Below, piece by piece: positions 47,328 to 59,579 of a stretch of 64,000 nt of DNA (its first letter is position 1; each line of letters starts with the position of its first letter). The position numbers and the translations under genes are program-made. The stretch comes from Pyrus communis. Lineage: Eukaryota > Streptophyta > Magnoliopsida > Rosales > Rosaceae. The notes under the pieces are model-generated. The model was not told the DNA's origin. It did no database searches and saw nothing but the letters and a program-made list of their open reading frames with translations. The DNA is taken from the NCBI RefSeq assembly GCF_963583255.1, contig NC_084807.1, positions 16,205,072 through 16,269,071 of the forward strand. The letters are read 5' to 3'.

Positions 47328-49647
47328 TTAGTTCTCAGCAAATGGAGGAGTTACAAGCAGTTCTAAAGTAATTTGAGACATTGTTTCAATTACCTTCACA
47401 ATTACCTCCACATAGGACACATGATCACAAAATTTCACTTATCCCAGGTACTAAGCCGCCAAGTATTAAACCTATCATTATGGACATGCACAGAAAGATG
47501 AGATTAAGAAGGCAGTGCAAGAACTTCTCAATTCAGGGTTCATCAGGCCTATCCATAGCCCATTCTCCTTTCCAGTGATATTGGTAAAGAAGAAGGAAGG
47601 AACATGGAGATTATGCATGGATTATAGAGATTTGAGCAGTCATACAATCAAGGACAAGTATCCTATTCCACTGATTGATGATCTTCTTGATGAATTATAT
47701 GGGGCTAAGTATTTTTCTAAGCTTGATCTTAGGTTCAGTTACCATTAAATTAGGATGCACGAGGATGACATTGAAAAAATAGCTTTTAAAACTCATGAAA
47801 GACACTGTGAGTTCCTTGTAATGCCTTTTGGCTTCACCAATGCCCCTGCAACATTTAAAATCTCATAAATGACATCTTCAAGCCTTATCTGAGAAAGTTT
47901 ATCCTTGTGTTCTTTGATGACATTTTAATTTATAGTCACTTTTGGAAGGAGCATCTAGTTTATCTGCAGAAAATAATGAAGTTGTTACAAAAGCACCAAC
48001 TGTTTTCTCAAGAAACAGAAATGTTCCTTTGGGCAGCACCAAGTGGAGTACCTGGGCTACATAGTCTCCAGTGAGGGGGTTTCTGCAGATCTTGCCAAAA
48101 TTCAAGCTATAGTGGATTGGCCTACCTTTAAGAATACGAAGGAATTGAGGGGATTTCTGGGTTTAACCGGTTATTACAGAAAGTTTGTACTTGGTTATGG
48201 CAAAATTTGCCAACCATTGTACGAACTTACTGGTAATGAAGGGTTTGTTTGGACATAAGCAACTAAGGCAGCTTTCCAGCAATTAAAACAAACCATGACT
48301 TCACCCCAACTGAAGTGTGATGCTTATAGTTTAGGCATTGGAGTAGTTTTGCAGTAAGGGGGAAGACCTATTACTTTTGTGAGTCAAACTCTAGGCCCAA
48401 GATACTAGGCTTTGTTAACTTATGAAAGGGAACTGATTGCAATTGTGTATACAGTTAAAAAATGGCAAAATTATCTCCTAGGGCGCCATTTCATTATTAA
48501 AACAGACCACAGCAGCTTGAAATATTTCTTGAGCCAAAGAACAAATACCCCATTTCAACAAAAGTGGGTATCCATGCTGTTGGGGTTTGATTATGAAGTG
48601 CAATATAAACATGGCAAGGAGAACATTGTGGCAAATGCTCTTTCTAGAGCACCAGGTTCTAAGCTTCTTTCTGAGCTACCTTTGGAAAATAAGGGAAATG
48701 TTCAAGCTATCACCTATCCATAATTTGGTTGGCTGGATGAAATCAGAAGAGATTTAGGACAGAATACTTAGGCTAAAGTGAAGAAGCAAGAAATAGAAGC
48801 ACAAGATCAAGCTCCTGGAACTAATGTTGCTACCTGTAAGTACCACATTGACAATGGCTTTTTGAAATACAAGGGTAGAATTGTCTTAGGTGTTGATTCT
48901 ATTTGGAGGAAAAAAGTGTTTGAGGAGCACCACTCCACACCTATGACAGGTCATGAAGGGGTATTAAAGACTTACCAAAGACTGAAAATAGGCTTACATT
49001 GGATTGGAATGAAGAGAGACCTAAAAGCTTGGGTAGTTAAATGTAGGATTTGTCAACAAAATAAGTATGAGACTATCTCACCACCTGGGTTAATGCAGCC
49101 TCTTCGAATACCTCAGCAAGCATGGACGAATATAAGTATGGATTTCATTTATGGCTTGCCCTCATGCAAAGCGAAATTTGTGATTTTAGTGGTGGTGGAT
49201 AGGCTATCAAAGTATGCGAATTTTATAACCTTGGGATATCCATACACTGCTAGCATGGTAGCCCAAGAATTTGTGGAAAACATTTTTAAACTGCATGGCA
49301 TGCCACTGACCATTGTAAGTGACAGGGATACTATTTTCCTTAGTGCCTTTTGGAGAGAGTTTTTTAAACTACAAGGATCAAAATTATGAATGAGTTTGGG
49401 TACCACCCCTAAAGTGATGGCCAGACAGAGGTGGTTAATAGGTGCATAGAAACCTATCTAAGATGCTTTACAGGTTGTCAACCCAAGAAGTGGGAAGTGG
49501 CTCAAATCGCTTCATTGGGCTGAATGGAGTTGTAGTACTTCCTTTCACACTACCTCTAACTTCACTCCTTTTGATGGTGTATGGCTTTCCTCCTCCACAC
49601 ATTGCCTTTTATGAACTTGGTTCTGCTAAATTAAAGAGCATGGAACA

Positions 49648-49851
49648 TGTTGAGAAGTCAATGATATCAAGATGACTGATATCTTGGCTTAGAATAGGAA
49701 ACAAAGTCTGTAATTGATATGTACAAAATCTTCCTTTTTTGTATAGCTAGATTGTAGGCTAGGTTAATTCTCTTCCAAGAGAATGAGTCTGTATATAAAG
49801 CCTTTTGTATCTCTTTTGATTTAATTCAATATAGTCGAATATATTTTTACA
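49648..49851 (+). repeat. 5' LTR of young Copia
   Basis: 204 bp, TGTTGAGAAG to TTTTTACA. Carries a TATA box, TATATAAA at 49792-49799, the probable start region of the element's transcript. The first 40 bp contain the near-palindrome TGATATCAAGATGACTGATATC. Confidence 0.92.
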
Positions 49852-49958
49852 TGGTATCAAGAGCTAGGCCAAAACCCTAGTTCTTTTTTTCTGCTGTTGT
49901 TTCTCTTTGCCGCTGTTCATCACAAGCAGCGTGTTTTTTTTTTTTTTTTCCATTGATC

Positions 49959-52900
49959 ATGGCCGATGATTGAACTTCGAGCGAAAGCAAGCCTGATGCT
50001 TCCAATCCACTGTTCATTCATCATTCAGACCATCCAGCTATGGTGCTGGTCTCGAAACCCCTTAATGGGGACAACTATTCCACCTGGTCCCGAGCCATGA
50101 AGATTTCCTTGAGTGCTAAAAACAAGATTGGTTTTGTTGATGGCACTGTTCCACAACCATCAGCAAAAACCTAGCCGAACGATCATGCTGCATGGAAGAG
50201 ATGCAACGACATGATTGTTGCCTGGATCATCAACTCAATCGATTCAGATATTTCAGACAGCATCCTCTACATGACTAGCACTCATGAGATTTGGGACGAA
50301 TTGGAAGAACAATACTCCCAAAGTAATGCCCCTCAGATTTTTCAATTGCAGCGGGATATTTCGTGTCTTTCTCAAGATCAACTCTCTATTGCAGCCTACT
50401 ATACCAAGTTGAAGAGTCTGTAGGACGAGTTGTCTTCCTACAGTGATTCATCCTCATGCACATGCGGTGCTCAAAATGAAAGGAACATGTTGATGCAGTT
50501 CCTTATGGGACTCAATGATTCATATAGTGCTGTTCGAGGACAAATCATCTTGATGAATCCCTTGCCTACTGTACGTCAAGCTTACTCCTCAATCTCACAG
50601 GAGGAGAAACAACGCTCTTTGAGCCTTTCTCGCACCACCACTGCAACGGTAGCCATGGCAGTTCGCCAGGGCCACCATTCAAAGTCCTCAGGTTCTTCCA
50701 CTCGCAAACCCATGCATTGTACGCACTGCGATCAAGATTACCACACTATTGATACTTGCTACCAGTTGCATGGATACCCACCTGGGCATCGTCTTCATAA
50801 GACCAACAAATCTAATCCCCGTGGTAGGAATCGCTCCAAGCAAGACACCGGCTCTTCGTCAGCTAACATAGTTTCCTCTGAAGGACCTTCTGTGCAAGAA
50901 ATGCAGTCCGTGATGTCAGGTTTATCAGATTCTCAATTTCAACAAATTCTCAGTATTATGAATGGCAAAGATGCATCTGCTGCCCCTCAAGCCAATGCTG
51001 CCACCACTACCAAAGGTTTGTCAAAAAATCCTTTGCATCTCCATCGATGGATTATCGATAGTGGTGCGACGGACCATATCACCTCCTCACCGAAACTGCT
51101 CACTAATAGTGTGAAAAATTCTAATATGCTGCCAGTTTTATTGCCAAGTGGAGAACAAGCATCTATTGTAGCAACTGGAGATTTACCTTTGAGTTCTACT
51201 TTTTTACTACGAGATGTGTTGTGTGTGCCTACTTTTAATGTGGATTTGATGTCCGTGAGTCGAATTACTGGAGGATTAAATTGTTTCGTCACCTTTTTTC
51301 CCACTTGGTGTATTTTGCAGGACCTGACCACGAAGAGGACGATTGGTTTGGGTAAGCAACGGGGAGGACTCTACTATTTGGTGGCGTTGGCCCCTGTCCA
51401 AGATGGCACCTCAAGGCATTTCTGCAACATGGTTCTATCACCTACAGAGTTGTGGCATCGACGTTTAGGTCATTTGTCATCATCTAGATTAGATTTTATG
51501 TCCAAAAACATGTTACATTTTCCTTTTCAGTCTAATAATGCTTGCGATGTTTGTCCATTAGCCAAGCAAAGTCGTTTACCTTTTGGTGTTAGTACCATTT
51601 CAACCAAGAAACCTTTTGATTTGATTCATTGTGACATTTGGGGTCCTTATAAAATTGCCTCTACTTGTGGAGCCAAATATTTTTTGACCATAGTAGATGA
51701 TTATTCTCGTTTCACATGGATCTTTCTTATGCATCACAAAAATGAGACCCAACACCTCCTTAAGAATTTTTTCTCTTATGTTCGTACTCAATTTAATACA
51801 CTTGTTTGTCAAATCCGTGTGGACAATGGAGGTGAATTTTTCTCCCTTCGTGATTTTTTCCATGACCACGGTGTCATATACCAACACTCTTGCGTTTATA
51901 CGCCCCAACAAAATGGGGTTGTAGAACGCAAGCATCGTCACATCCTTGAAACAGCCCGTAGTTTGCGTTTCCAAGCCAACCTACCACTTCGTTTTTAGGG
52001 TGAATGTGTGCTCACAGCAATTCACCTTATTAATCGTCTCCCTACCAAAATTCTTTCCAACACTACACCTTTTGAACGTCTCTATTCCAAATCCCCTATC
52101 TATTCCCACCTACGAGTCTTTGGATGTCTTGCCTATGCCACAAATACTCACATTTCTCATAAGTTTTCTCCCCGTGCTCATAAGTGTGTTTTTCTAGGGT
52201 ATCCTGTTGGTCAAAAAGCCTATAAACTCTACGACCTCACCACCCATAAGTTTTTTACCAGCCGTGATGTCATTTTCCACGAGCATATTTTCCCTTACCA
52301 ACATCACTCCATCTCTGATGACCAGTTTCCCGGACCTGTCTTACCTCAACCCCTTCTTGACTACACTGATCCCTCCGCATCCCCTTCCGCACCCATTCTT
52401 TCTCCCGTGTCACCTGTTGAGTCTTTTCCTCCCGCATCCGATGCTACATCTCTCTCTGTCCCTGCTCCTGCCATATCAGCGCTCCCAGCGCCCGTGCCTC
52501 CAGAACCTTCCGTGCCCTCTGCACCCGTGCTTCGCCGCTCTGATCGTCACTCAGCTCCTCCAGCTCGCTTCAGTGATTATGTTTGCCCTACTTTGCCTTC
52601 TACCCAACCAATGGATTCATCCTCTTCGTCGACAGGTCCTCCCACCGGTACAAGGTATCCTCTTGCTAATTTTCTCACTTATCATCGCTTCTCACCTCAA
52701 CAACAATCTTTCCTTGCTTCTATCAGTCAGCAGGTTGAACCTCACACTTATGCTCAGGCTGCCCTTCATTCCCATTGGCAAGCTGCCATGGACTCTGAAC
52801 TGCGTGTTTTGGAAGCCACTAATACTTGGACACTCACTCCTCTCCCTGCCGGCAAAGCTCCCATTGGTTGTCGTTGGGTGTATAAGATCAAACATCGTTC

Positions 52901-54269
52901 TGATGGTTCTATTGAACGTTATAAGGCTCGCCTCGTCGCCAAGGGTTACACTCAACTTGAAGGTGTTGATTATCACGATACCTTTTCCCCTACTGCTAAG
53001 ATGGTCACTGTTCGTTGTTTATTAGCCCTTGCTGCTGCCCGAGACTGGTCTCTCCACCAACTCGATGTCCATAACGCTTTTCTTCATGGTGATCTTCATG
53101 AAGAAATCTATATGACCCTTCCTCCTGGTCTTCGGCGACAGGGGGAGAATATCGTATGTCGCCTTAATAAATCCCTCTATGGCTTGAAGCAAGCTTCCCG
53201 GCAATGGTTTGCAAAGTTTTCAGAAGCAATCAAATCCGCTGGTTATATTCAATCAAAGGCAGATTATTCCTTATTTACGAGGCAGCAAGGGCAATCCTTT
53301 ACAGCTCTCCTGATCTATGTTGACGATATTTTGATCACTGGCAATGATCCTGAAGGAATTAATGCTCTTAAAAGATTTCTTCATGGTCACTTCAAAATCA
53401 AGGATCTTGGTAACTTGAAGTACTTTCTGGGAATAGAGGTTTCACAGTCAAAGAAAGGGATCTTTATTTCTCAGCGAAAATATGCTTTAGAAATTTTGAA
53501 AGATAGTGGTCTTTTGGGAGCTCGCCCAGTGGAGTTTCCTATGGAGCAGAATGTTAAACTTTCTAACACTGGTGTGTTGCTTAAAGATCCGGCAAAGTAT
53601 AGAAGGTTGGTTGGGCGATTGATCTATTTAACTATTACAAGGCCGGACATCACTTATCCCGTGCATGTGTTAAGTCGATTCATGCATGAACCACGACAAC
53701 CGCATATGGAAGCAGCCATCCGAATTCTGAAATACTTGAAGAGTACGCCTGGACAAGGTTTGTTTTTCTCTTCTCAAAACAACTTAAACTTAAGCGCGTA
53801 TTGTGATTCAGACTGGGCGGGATGTCCTACGACACGAAGGTCAACTACATGTTATTGCGTTTTTTTGGGCTCTTCGTTGATCTCTTGGAGATCAAAGAGA
53901 CAAAAGACCGTTTCTTTATCATCAGCAGAGGCCGAATATAGAGCCATGACTGGAACTTGTTGTGAACTGTCATGGCTTCGATATCTTCTGAGGGATTTAG
54001 GTTTGCTTCATCCAAAACCGGCCTTGCTACATTGTGACAACAAAGCGGCGCTCCATATAGCTGCTAATCCAGTTTTTCATGAACGAACTAGACATATAGA
54101 GATTGATTGTCACTTTGTTCGAGACAAGATACAAGATAGATCAGTTGTCACAAGATACATTCCCTCTTCAAACCAGCTTGCAGATGTATTCACAAAGGCA
54201 TTAGGAAAAGAGGCTTTCTCATCCATCATACGCAAGTTGGGAGTTCTCGATGTACACTCTCCAACTTGA
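49959..54269 (+). pseudogene. Copia gag-pol frame with four in-frame stops
   Basis: Gag (UBN2-type) 49959-50860 with a CCHC knuckle near 50715-50760; protease IIDSGATDHI near 51050; GAG-pre-integrase ELWHRRLGHL near 51448; integrase core with Asp in HCDIWGPY (51625), Asp in RVDNGGEF (about 51815) and Glu in GVVERKHRH (about 51920); reverse transcriptase with LDVHNAFLHGD (53060) and YVDDIL (53318); RNase H with AYCDSDWAG (53798) and a terminal LADVFTKALGKEAF. The reading frame never shifts. Stops: TGA 49971-49973 (fifth codon), TAG 50172-50174, TAG 50421-50423, TAG 51996-51998. The last two fall where the family normally has Trp; the first two are also explained by single transitions. No other damage is visible. 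Confidence 0.93.
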
Positions 54270-54276
54270 GGGGGAG

Positions 54277-54480
54277 TGTTGAGAAGTCAATGATATCAAG
54301 ATGACTGATATCTTGGCTTAGAATAGGAAACAAAGTCTGTAATTGATATGTACAAAATCTTCCTTTTTTGTATAGCTAGATTGTAGGCTAGGTTAATTCT
54401 CTTCCAAGAGAATGAGTCTGTATATAAAGCCTTTTGTATCTCTTTTGATTTAATTCAATATAGTCGAATATATTTTTACA
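54277..54480 (+). repeat. 3' LTR of young Copia
   Basis: 204 bp, same sequence as the 5' LTR on visual comparison. Preceded by the purine tract at about 54268-54276. Confidence 0.92.
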
Positions 54481-55050
54481 GAACAAGGCTTGATTACTAG
54501 AGACAGAATGTTGAAAATGCTTAAAACTAACTTAGTCATTGCTCAAAACAAGATGAAAGTGCAAGCAGATAAGCACATGAGTGAGAGAACTTTTAATGTG
54601 GGGGATTTGGCCTACTTGAAGCTTATCCCCTATCAATTGTAGTCACTTGCAATTCATGTCTATCATAAGCTTCACCCAAGGTTCTATGGCCCATTTGAAG
54701 TGCTTTAGAAAATTGGTAATGTGGCCTACAAGTTGAAGCTACTTGAGACTTCCAAGATACACCCAATCTTCCATGTCAGTTGCTTGAAGAAACATGTTGG
54801 TCCTAATGTTAATCTTGTGCCACTATTACCATTCTGATGATGGTCTACAAGCTCAAGAGCCTGAAGCAGTGTTGCAGAGAAGGGTTTACAAGAAGAACAA
54901 TACAACTAGGGTTTAATTGCTTATCCACCAGAAGAACAAAAATGTTGAAGAATCAACATGGGAAGACTATGATGAGTTTACTACAAGATTTCCAGACTTC
55001 AAGTTCTAATTGCAACCTTAAGGACAAGGTTTATTTGAAGAGTGAGGCAA

Positions 55051-55317
55051 TGTTATAGCTGTGATTATCTTAATCGCAGTTTAGCTATTAAATAAGTATT
55101 TTAATTAAGCTGTTAAATGATTAGTTATGCTAGCTGGCTTAGAGTGTTTGCGGAACAATATATGTAGCCAATTGTGAAAGAAAATGGACAACTGTTATAT
55201 TAAAAAAGAAATATATTACAAATATATATCTCTTTCTAGCTTTTCCTTCCTTGTATTCTGCCATTGCTACTGGTACTTGCAGGTTGAGTTAAGAAACCTG
55301 AGAATTGGTGCATATCA
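55051..55317 (+). repeat. 3' LTR of gypsy element
   Basis: Starts TGTTATAGC after the purine-rich GAAGAGTGAGGCAA and ends CATATCA. The five bases outside (AGTTG) and those before the 5' LTR (AGCTA) agree at only three positions, so the target duplication is eroded or the border is off by a base or two. Confidence 0.8.
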
Positions 55318-55569
55318 AGTTGAGAATTAATGGGGCTCTACCTCAACAGCCGAAATGAAAATGGTTTTTGGTGAGTTATGGGTTGATGAAGAGAGAGTTG
55401 GTCGACTACTACCTTATACGGAAATGGGTGGTGGAGGGTTGAGAAGGAGAGAGAATTTGTGCAAGCCGAAGATGGAAGATGAATTTAGTGGGACTAGGCG
55501 ATGAATTTGATGATGCGATGTCGCCGAAGAAGATGAATTTTGGAGGTGTGGTTTGGTGTGGTGTGACAG

Positions 55570-55605
<36 letters not shown>

Positions 55606-57060
55606 ATGTTTTATGGACGGTTGGGATTTAATCTCAACTTTCGAAGATTAGAATTATTTAAAATTTTATTTTATATAATTATAATTCTATTTTGTTCAGT
55701 TCGGTATTACTGAACATACGACACTGTGGTCCTGATGCCTTACAGAAATTTCAAGAATTGTTCGCTTTTGGCAACCGAAAGGTTCGGGATTCTTGGGTTC
55801 GGTTTGCACAAGTCAGGTTTGTTTTTTTTTTTTTTTTTTTGTTTTTTGTTTTTAGCCCTAGTATGTACAACATGGTGTTATAGGTTTTAAGAAAGATTTA
55901 AGTGTTGCAAAGATCTATTAGATCCTTACATGCAAGATCGAATTGTTGATTTTTTGAATCACACTCACCACACATACCATGGAAGAGAAAATGGTAAAGT
56001 TTGATAAAATCTTTGAAGGTTCATATTTCATGTGGAGGATGTTTAGATACGAGGACTTAAAGTGCCAAGGAATATTTAGAGTCATTTGTTAAAAATATAT
56101 TATAAGAATATTACCAACCAATGAATTAGCAAAGTGCTAAAAACTTACGACCTAAACATTGAAAATGCGTTATAAAGACACCACCTAACAAAAAGAATTT
56201 GTTATCCAAGACGTCGATCTAATTTTTGTAAGACATTTCTAAAAAATTTAGCCTTATTTGTATGAAACTTTTATCCAAAAATAGAGTAACGTTTGAGTTG
56301 AGCCATCTAAATGACAAAATAGGGTCCGATAATGAGTTAGGGTTATGATAGGTCCATAATTCCCTCTAATGTAAGGAAAATTACATTAAGAGATAATGAC
56401 ATTGTTACTAAATACGTATTTTTGAGGTATTTATCAGGTATGCAGTTGTGATAGGTCCCTAATTCCATAATAGTTTCTTACTTTTGTGTTTTGTTTGGTG
56501 TTTGTTTCTGAATTTGTAGTTTCGGTGAATATTTTTCTGGTTTGCAGTTGTGGCCAGAGTAAACAAAGGAATATGATTAGAAGTTGTCAAGTAGTTGACA
56601 TCAGATGGAATCTCAGTGGTCTGAACTTCTACCTCTTCGTCAACTCGAGAACAAATCATTAGGCAAAACTGAAACCGATCCGCACAGAATATTTGAGCAA
56701 CATCACAGACATAGTCGATATTTGGTCGAAATTTAATCGAAAGTTGGATAAACATTGCATTACAGCTATTGGATAAAATTTCGCCAATATTTTAATCCTT
56801 GTCTACTACAATGTAGTGATGACAATTGTGTCAAAGAAAACCCCAATCGATTTTCATACACATTAGGGTCTATTTTACTGAAGGGAAAGAGAAAGCACAA
56901 CAAAGAGGGATGGAAAAGAGCTCGAGGAATTATGTTTATTCCTCATGCCTAGTGCCTTTAGTTAAGTAAAGTGGAAAAGACTTCTTGCCTTGCAAGTAAT
57001 ACAATCATAAAGGGATAGAATCATCTAGTATCCTATATGCAATCTATTAGTGATTCACAC
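55318..57060. other. intergenic DNA with a (GA)14 tract
   Basis: Second half of the repeat split by the gypsy element (to about 55830), with (AG)14 at 55574-55601 and a poly-T run near 55822-55840. From 55860 on, AT-rich DNA without coding; the phrase TGATAGGTCC(C)TAATTCC occurs twice (about 56347 and 56447). Confidence 0.4.
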
Positions 57061-59579
57061 ATTTGCTATAATTAATATCACAACACTCCCATTTGAGTGT
57101 GTAAATACTTAAGTAGATGGTGCATTAGATTTTTCGGCAATGCAGAAGCAGTTGATGAAGTCATCTCGTCTAGTCAGCACAAGTAGCAAGAGCCAGTCTG
57201 TAAAGGGATTGCATATAGGAGTAGGTTTCTATGGAAAAACCCAATGGGATAAAGCCATAGTCTAAGGAGAAAATGTGAGTTAATCCAAGATGTGGATACT
57301 TAACATCTTCTGAACATAAGTTGTAGAAAATGCACACAATAGTACGACCATCTCAATGTGGGTGCCTCCCTAAACCATCGTTAGGTTAGCAAAAATCTAG
57401 TGAGAAAAATGCTACTGATTTAAGGGAAAAAAAGACATTCAGGTCAAGTGAGTATACTTTAGGATACTCCCCTAGAGTTCGACAAAACTCCCATGAGAAC
57501 TATAAGCGTTGCAAATGAGATATTTACACATACCAATTCCTCAAACAAGCTTATGGAAGGTTAACTTCTGCTGTAACTTCGTGAAGAGGTTATTAATGTT
57601 GGCTTAGGATTAGATCTGCTTGACTTCAATCTTCTGTTGCTTTACAGATGCGAGAAAGGTACAATATGCCTAGTGTTGACTTTGTTGATGTATCCTATCT
57701 TGGTCTGGCCAATACATGTGGCGTTGTCTTCATGGATCGTCATTGAAACTAAATGATGGATGAAAAAACTGCAGGTAGTTCCAATAAGCTTAACAAGAGC
57801 TCTCAATCATTTCTCTCACATGTGGTGTAATGAGGTGCAGTGAGCTTAGAACCATTCGAAGATTTCGCAACAAGGTCTATTCCATGGACCTTCAAGATAT
57901 TGCAGTATCCCAACCAATAAAGATATAATTGTCTAGGAACGTGCCTTATACGGATTTGATAAGTAAAGGAAAGCATCATTCCGAGGATCATGGGTTGGAT
58001 CTTCTCGGGATGCGTAGGGATAAGCCCAAATTCATAGTGACGGAAAAATGTCTTTAATGCCAATTTGGTGGCAGCGTGTATGGCATTGTTGTATCTTTAC
58101 CAACAAATCAATAATGAAGTGGATGTCTTGTCTAATGCAATGAGCTAAGTATAACAAAGCGCAAAGTTGAAGCTATATATGAAACTTCGGGTTCCACAAG
58201 CTCTTCATAGGTCTCATTTGCATTTAGCGTATCGATCATAAGTGTACTCAAAAGCAACACATTATGGGTGCGGTTAGACTGATGAACCAGAATACCGTCA
58301 AAACAACGCTTGAACTTCAGGTTAAGACATAAGCTAGTTTCCCCAAGATCATTCATATCAAATTCCATCTTTCATTGCAATGCAGTTTTCTCAAACTCTT
58401 CCGAAGTCTTAATGCGATTTGTGTTATCAACATAGATTGCAACTCTTGCAATTTAGAATACTTATTAGTTAACATGCAAGGGCATAACATATTCTCATAT
58501 CCTTGACCGATAACCATTTAGACGGGCATACAACATCCTCCTAGATTGCTTCAATTTGTAAAGTGAATGCCTCATTTGAATTGAAAAGGTGTTTAATGGT
58601 CTAGAACTATTTGAACAAGTCCATGTAATTCTTCGGGAGCTGACATGTAAATATCCATATCAATATCTCCATGGAGACGTTGTGACCACATTCATAAGCT
58701 ATATACCAATCAAGGGCGTTTGAGAGAAGCCTTGTGCCATGAGGTGTGCATCATATTGCAATATTTAATTCATCTCATTACGCTTCCTTTCCCACTTGTA
58801 ACATGACAGGACTACCTTGGACAATATAGGAATGACAGGTTCAAACACACTTTGGTAAGGAATCAAACTAGACTTGGATTGCTTATTTCCGGTTTGCCAA
58901 TCAGTTTTAAGTTGACTACATCAACAGAACGTGGTTTAACATTGTACTTTTCATTTATGTCGATAGTTACCATATAAGTGAAACATCATCAATGATAATC
59001 TCATTCCAATTCTATATCTCACTCAAACTAATATATTGGACCAAGAACTTTAGGTTTCAGAATAATCCAGATTAATTTCATGAAATGGAATGGTTAAGAT
59101 AGGGATCGAGTATGGATTCGTTTTGTGCCATATTCTTCCTCTTCTAGGGAAGTGAATCCTACAAACCAAGTGCTTTATTGCATATTTAGCCGAGGACAAA
59201 TGATTGGCTAGTCTTCGAGGTATCGAGCCATCCAACAGGGGTAGGCAACACACCCTTCAGGGATGTTAACTCGACATCCGTTAGGTATTTCTATATTTGC
59301 AGACATGTTTGTAGCTGGTATATGATCTCGTCACTTTAGCTAGATTAGAGAACTGAGTATGGAGCAACGTTCTGAAAGCTAGAATATATTGCACTTACTT
59401 ATCATACTCATGTAGTATGGGAATCGAGATGAGACATGGTGGGTAATGTCCACGCTAATTCGCGTTATTCTTCATGATGTTGGCGTTCTTATCTCCCCCT
59501 AACGTAGGAAGACTCTGTCATCAAAATGCCAATCCACAAACTATAAGTGGTTGTTAGGGGACTTTTAGGTCAAAGTGGA

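Larger units (their letters stand above)
49648..54480 (+). mobile_element. young Ty1/copia retrotransposon nested in gypsy
   Basis: 4833 bp, flanked by GAACA on both sides (49643-49647 and 54481-54485). The LTRs, 49648-49851 and 54277-54480, are both 204 bp and I find no difference between them. The primer site TGGTATCA follows the 5' LTR; GAGGGGGAG, the polypurine tract, precedes the 3' LTR. One frame, 49959-54269 (1437 codons), carries the whole gag-pol. Length, short LTRs and the knuckle CTHCDQDYHTIDTCYQLHGYP-type region suggest the Ale lineage (inference). It has inserted into the gypsy integrase region. Confidence 0.95.
44932..55317 (+). mobile_element. Ty3/gypsy chromovirus-like retrotransposon, nested host
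   Basis: Two LTRs in direct orientation (44932-45211 and 55051-55317) enclose gag, protease, reverse transcriptase, RNase H, integrase and chromodomain remains in gypsy order. TGGTATCA (45214-45221) is the primer site, two bases after the LTR. Landmarks: gag from 45250; knuckle-like CWFCIEK near 46185; protease LLDSGSTHNFID near 46415; reverse transcriptase [10 protein letters not shown] and KYFSKLDLR (47610-47740); RNase H TYERELIAIVY and IIKTDHSSLKYFL (48418-48530); zinc-binding and core integrase (48940-49390); RFYGPFEVL and [14 protein letters not shown] after the inner insertion (54660-54800); chromodomain traces near 54950. Many stops and frameshifts. It contains a Harbinger-type insertion and the intact-looking Copia at 49648-54480. 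Confidence 0.9.

Noticed and set aside
52207..53025. Long 272-codon frame overlapping the young Copia polyprotein
   Set aside because: It is a shadow in another frame of the Copia integrase-to-reverse-transcriptase region; Leu/Pro/Ser-rich composition follows from the real frame.
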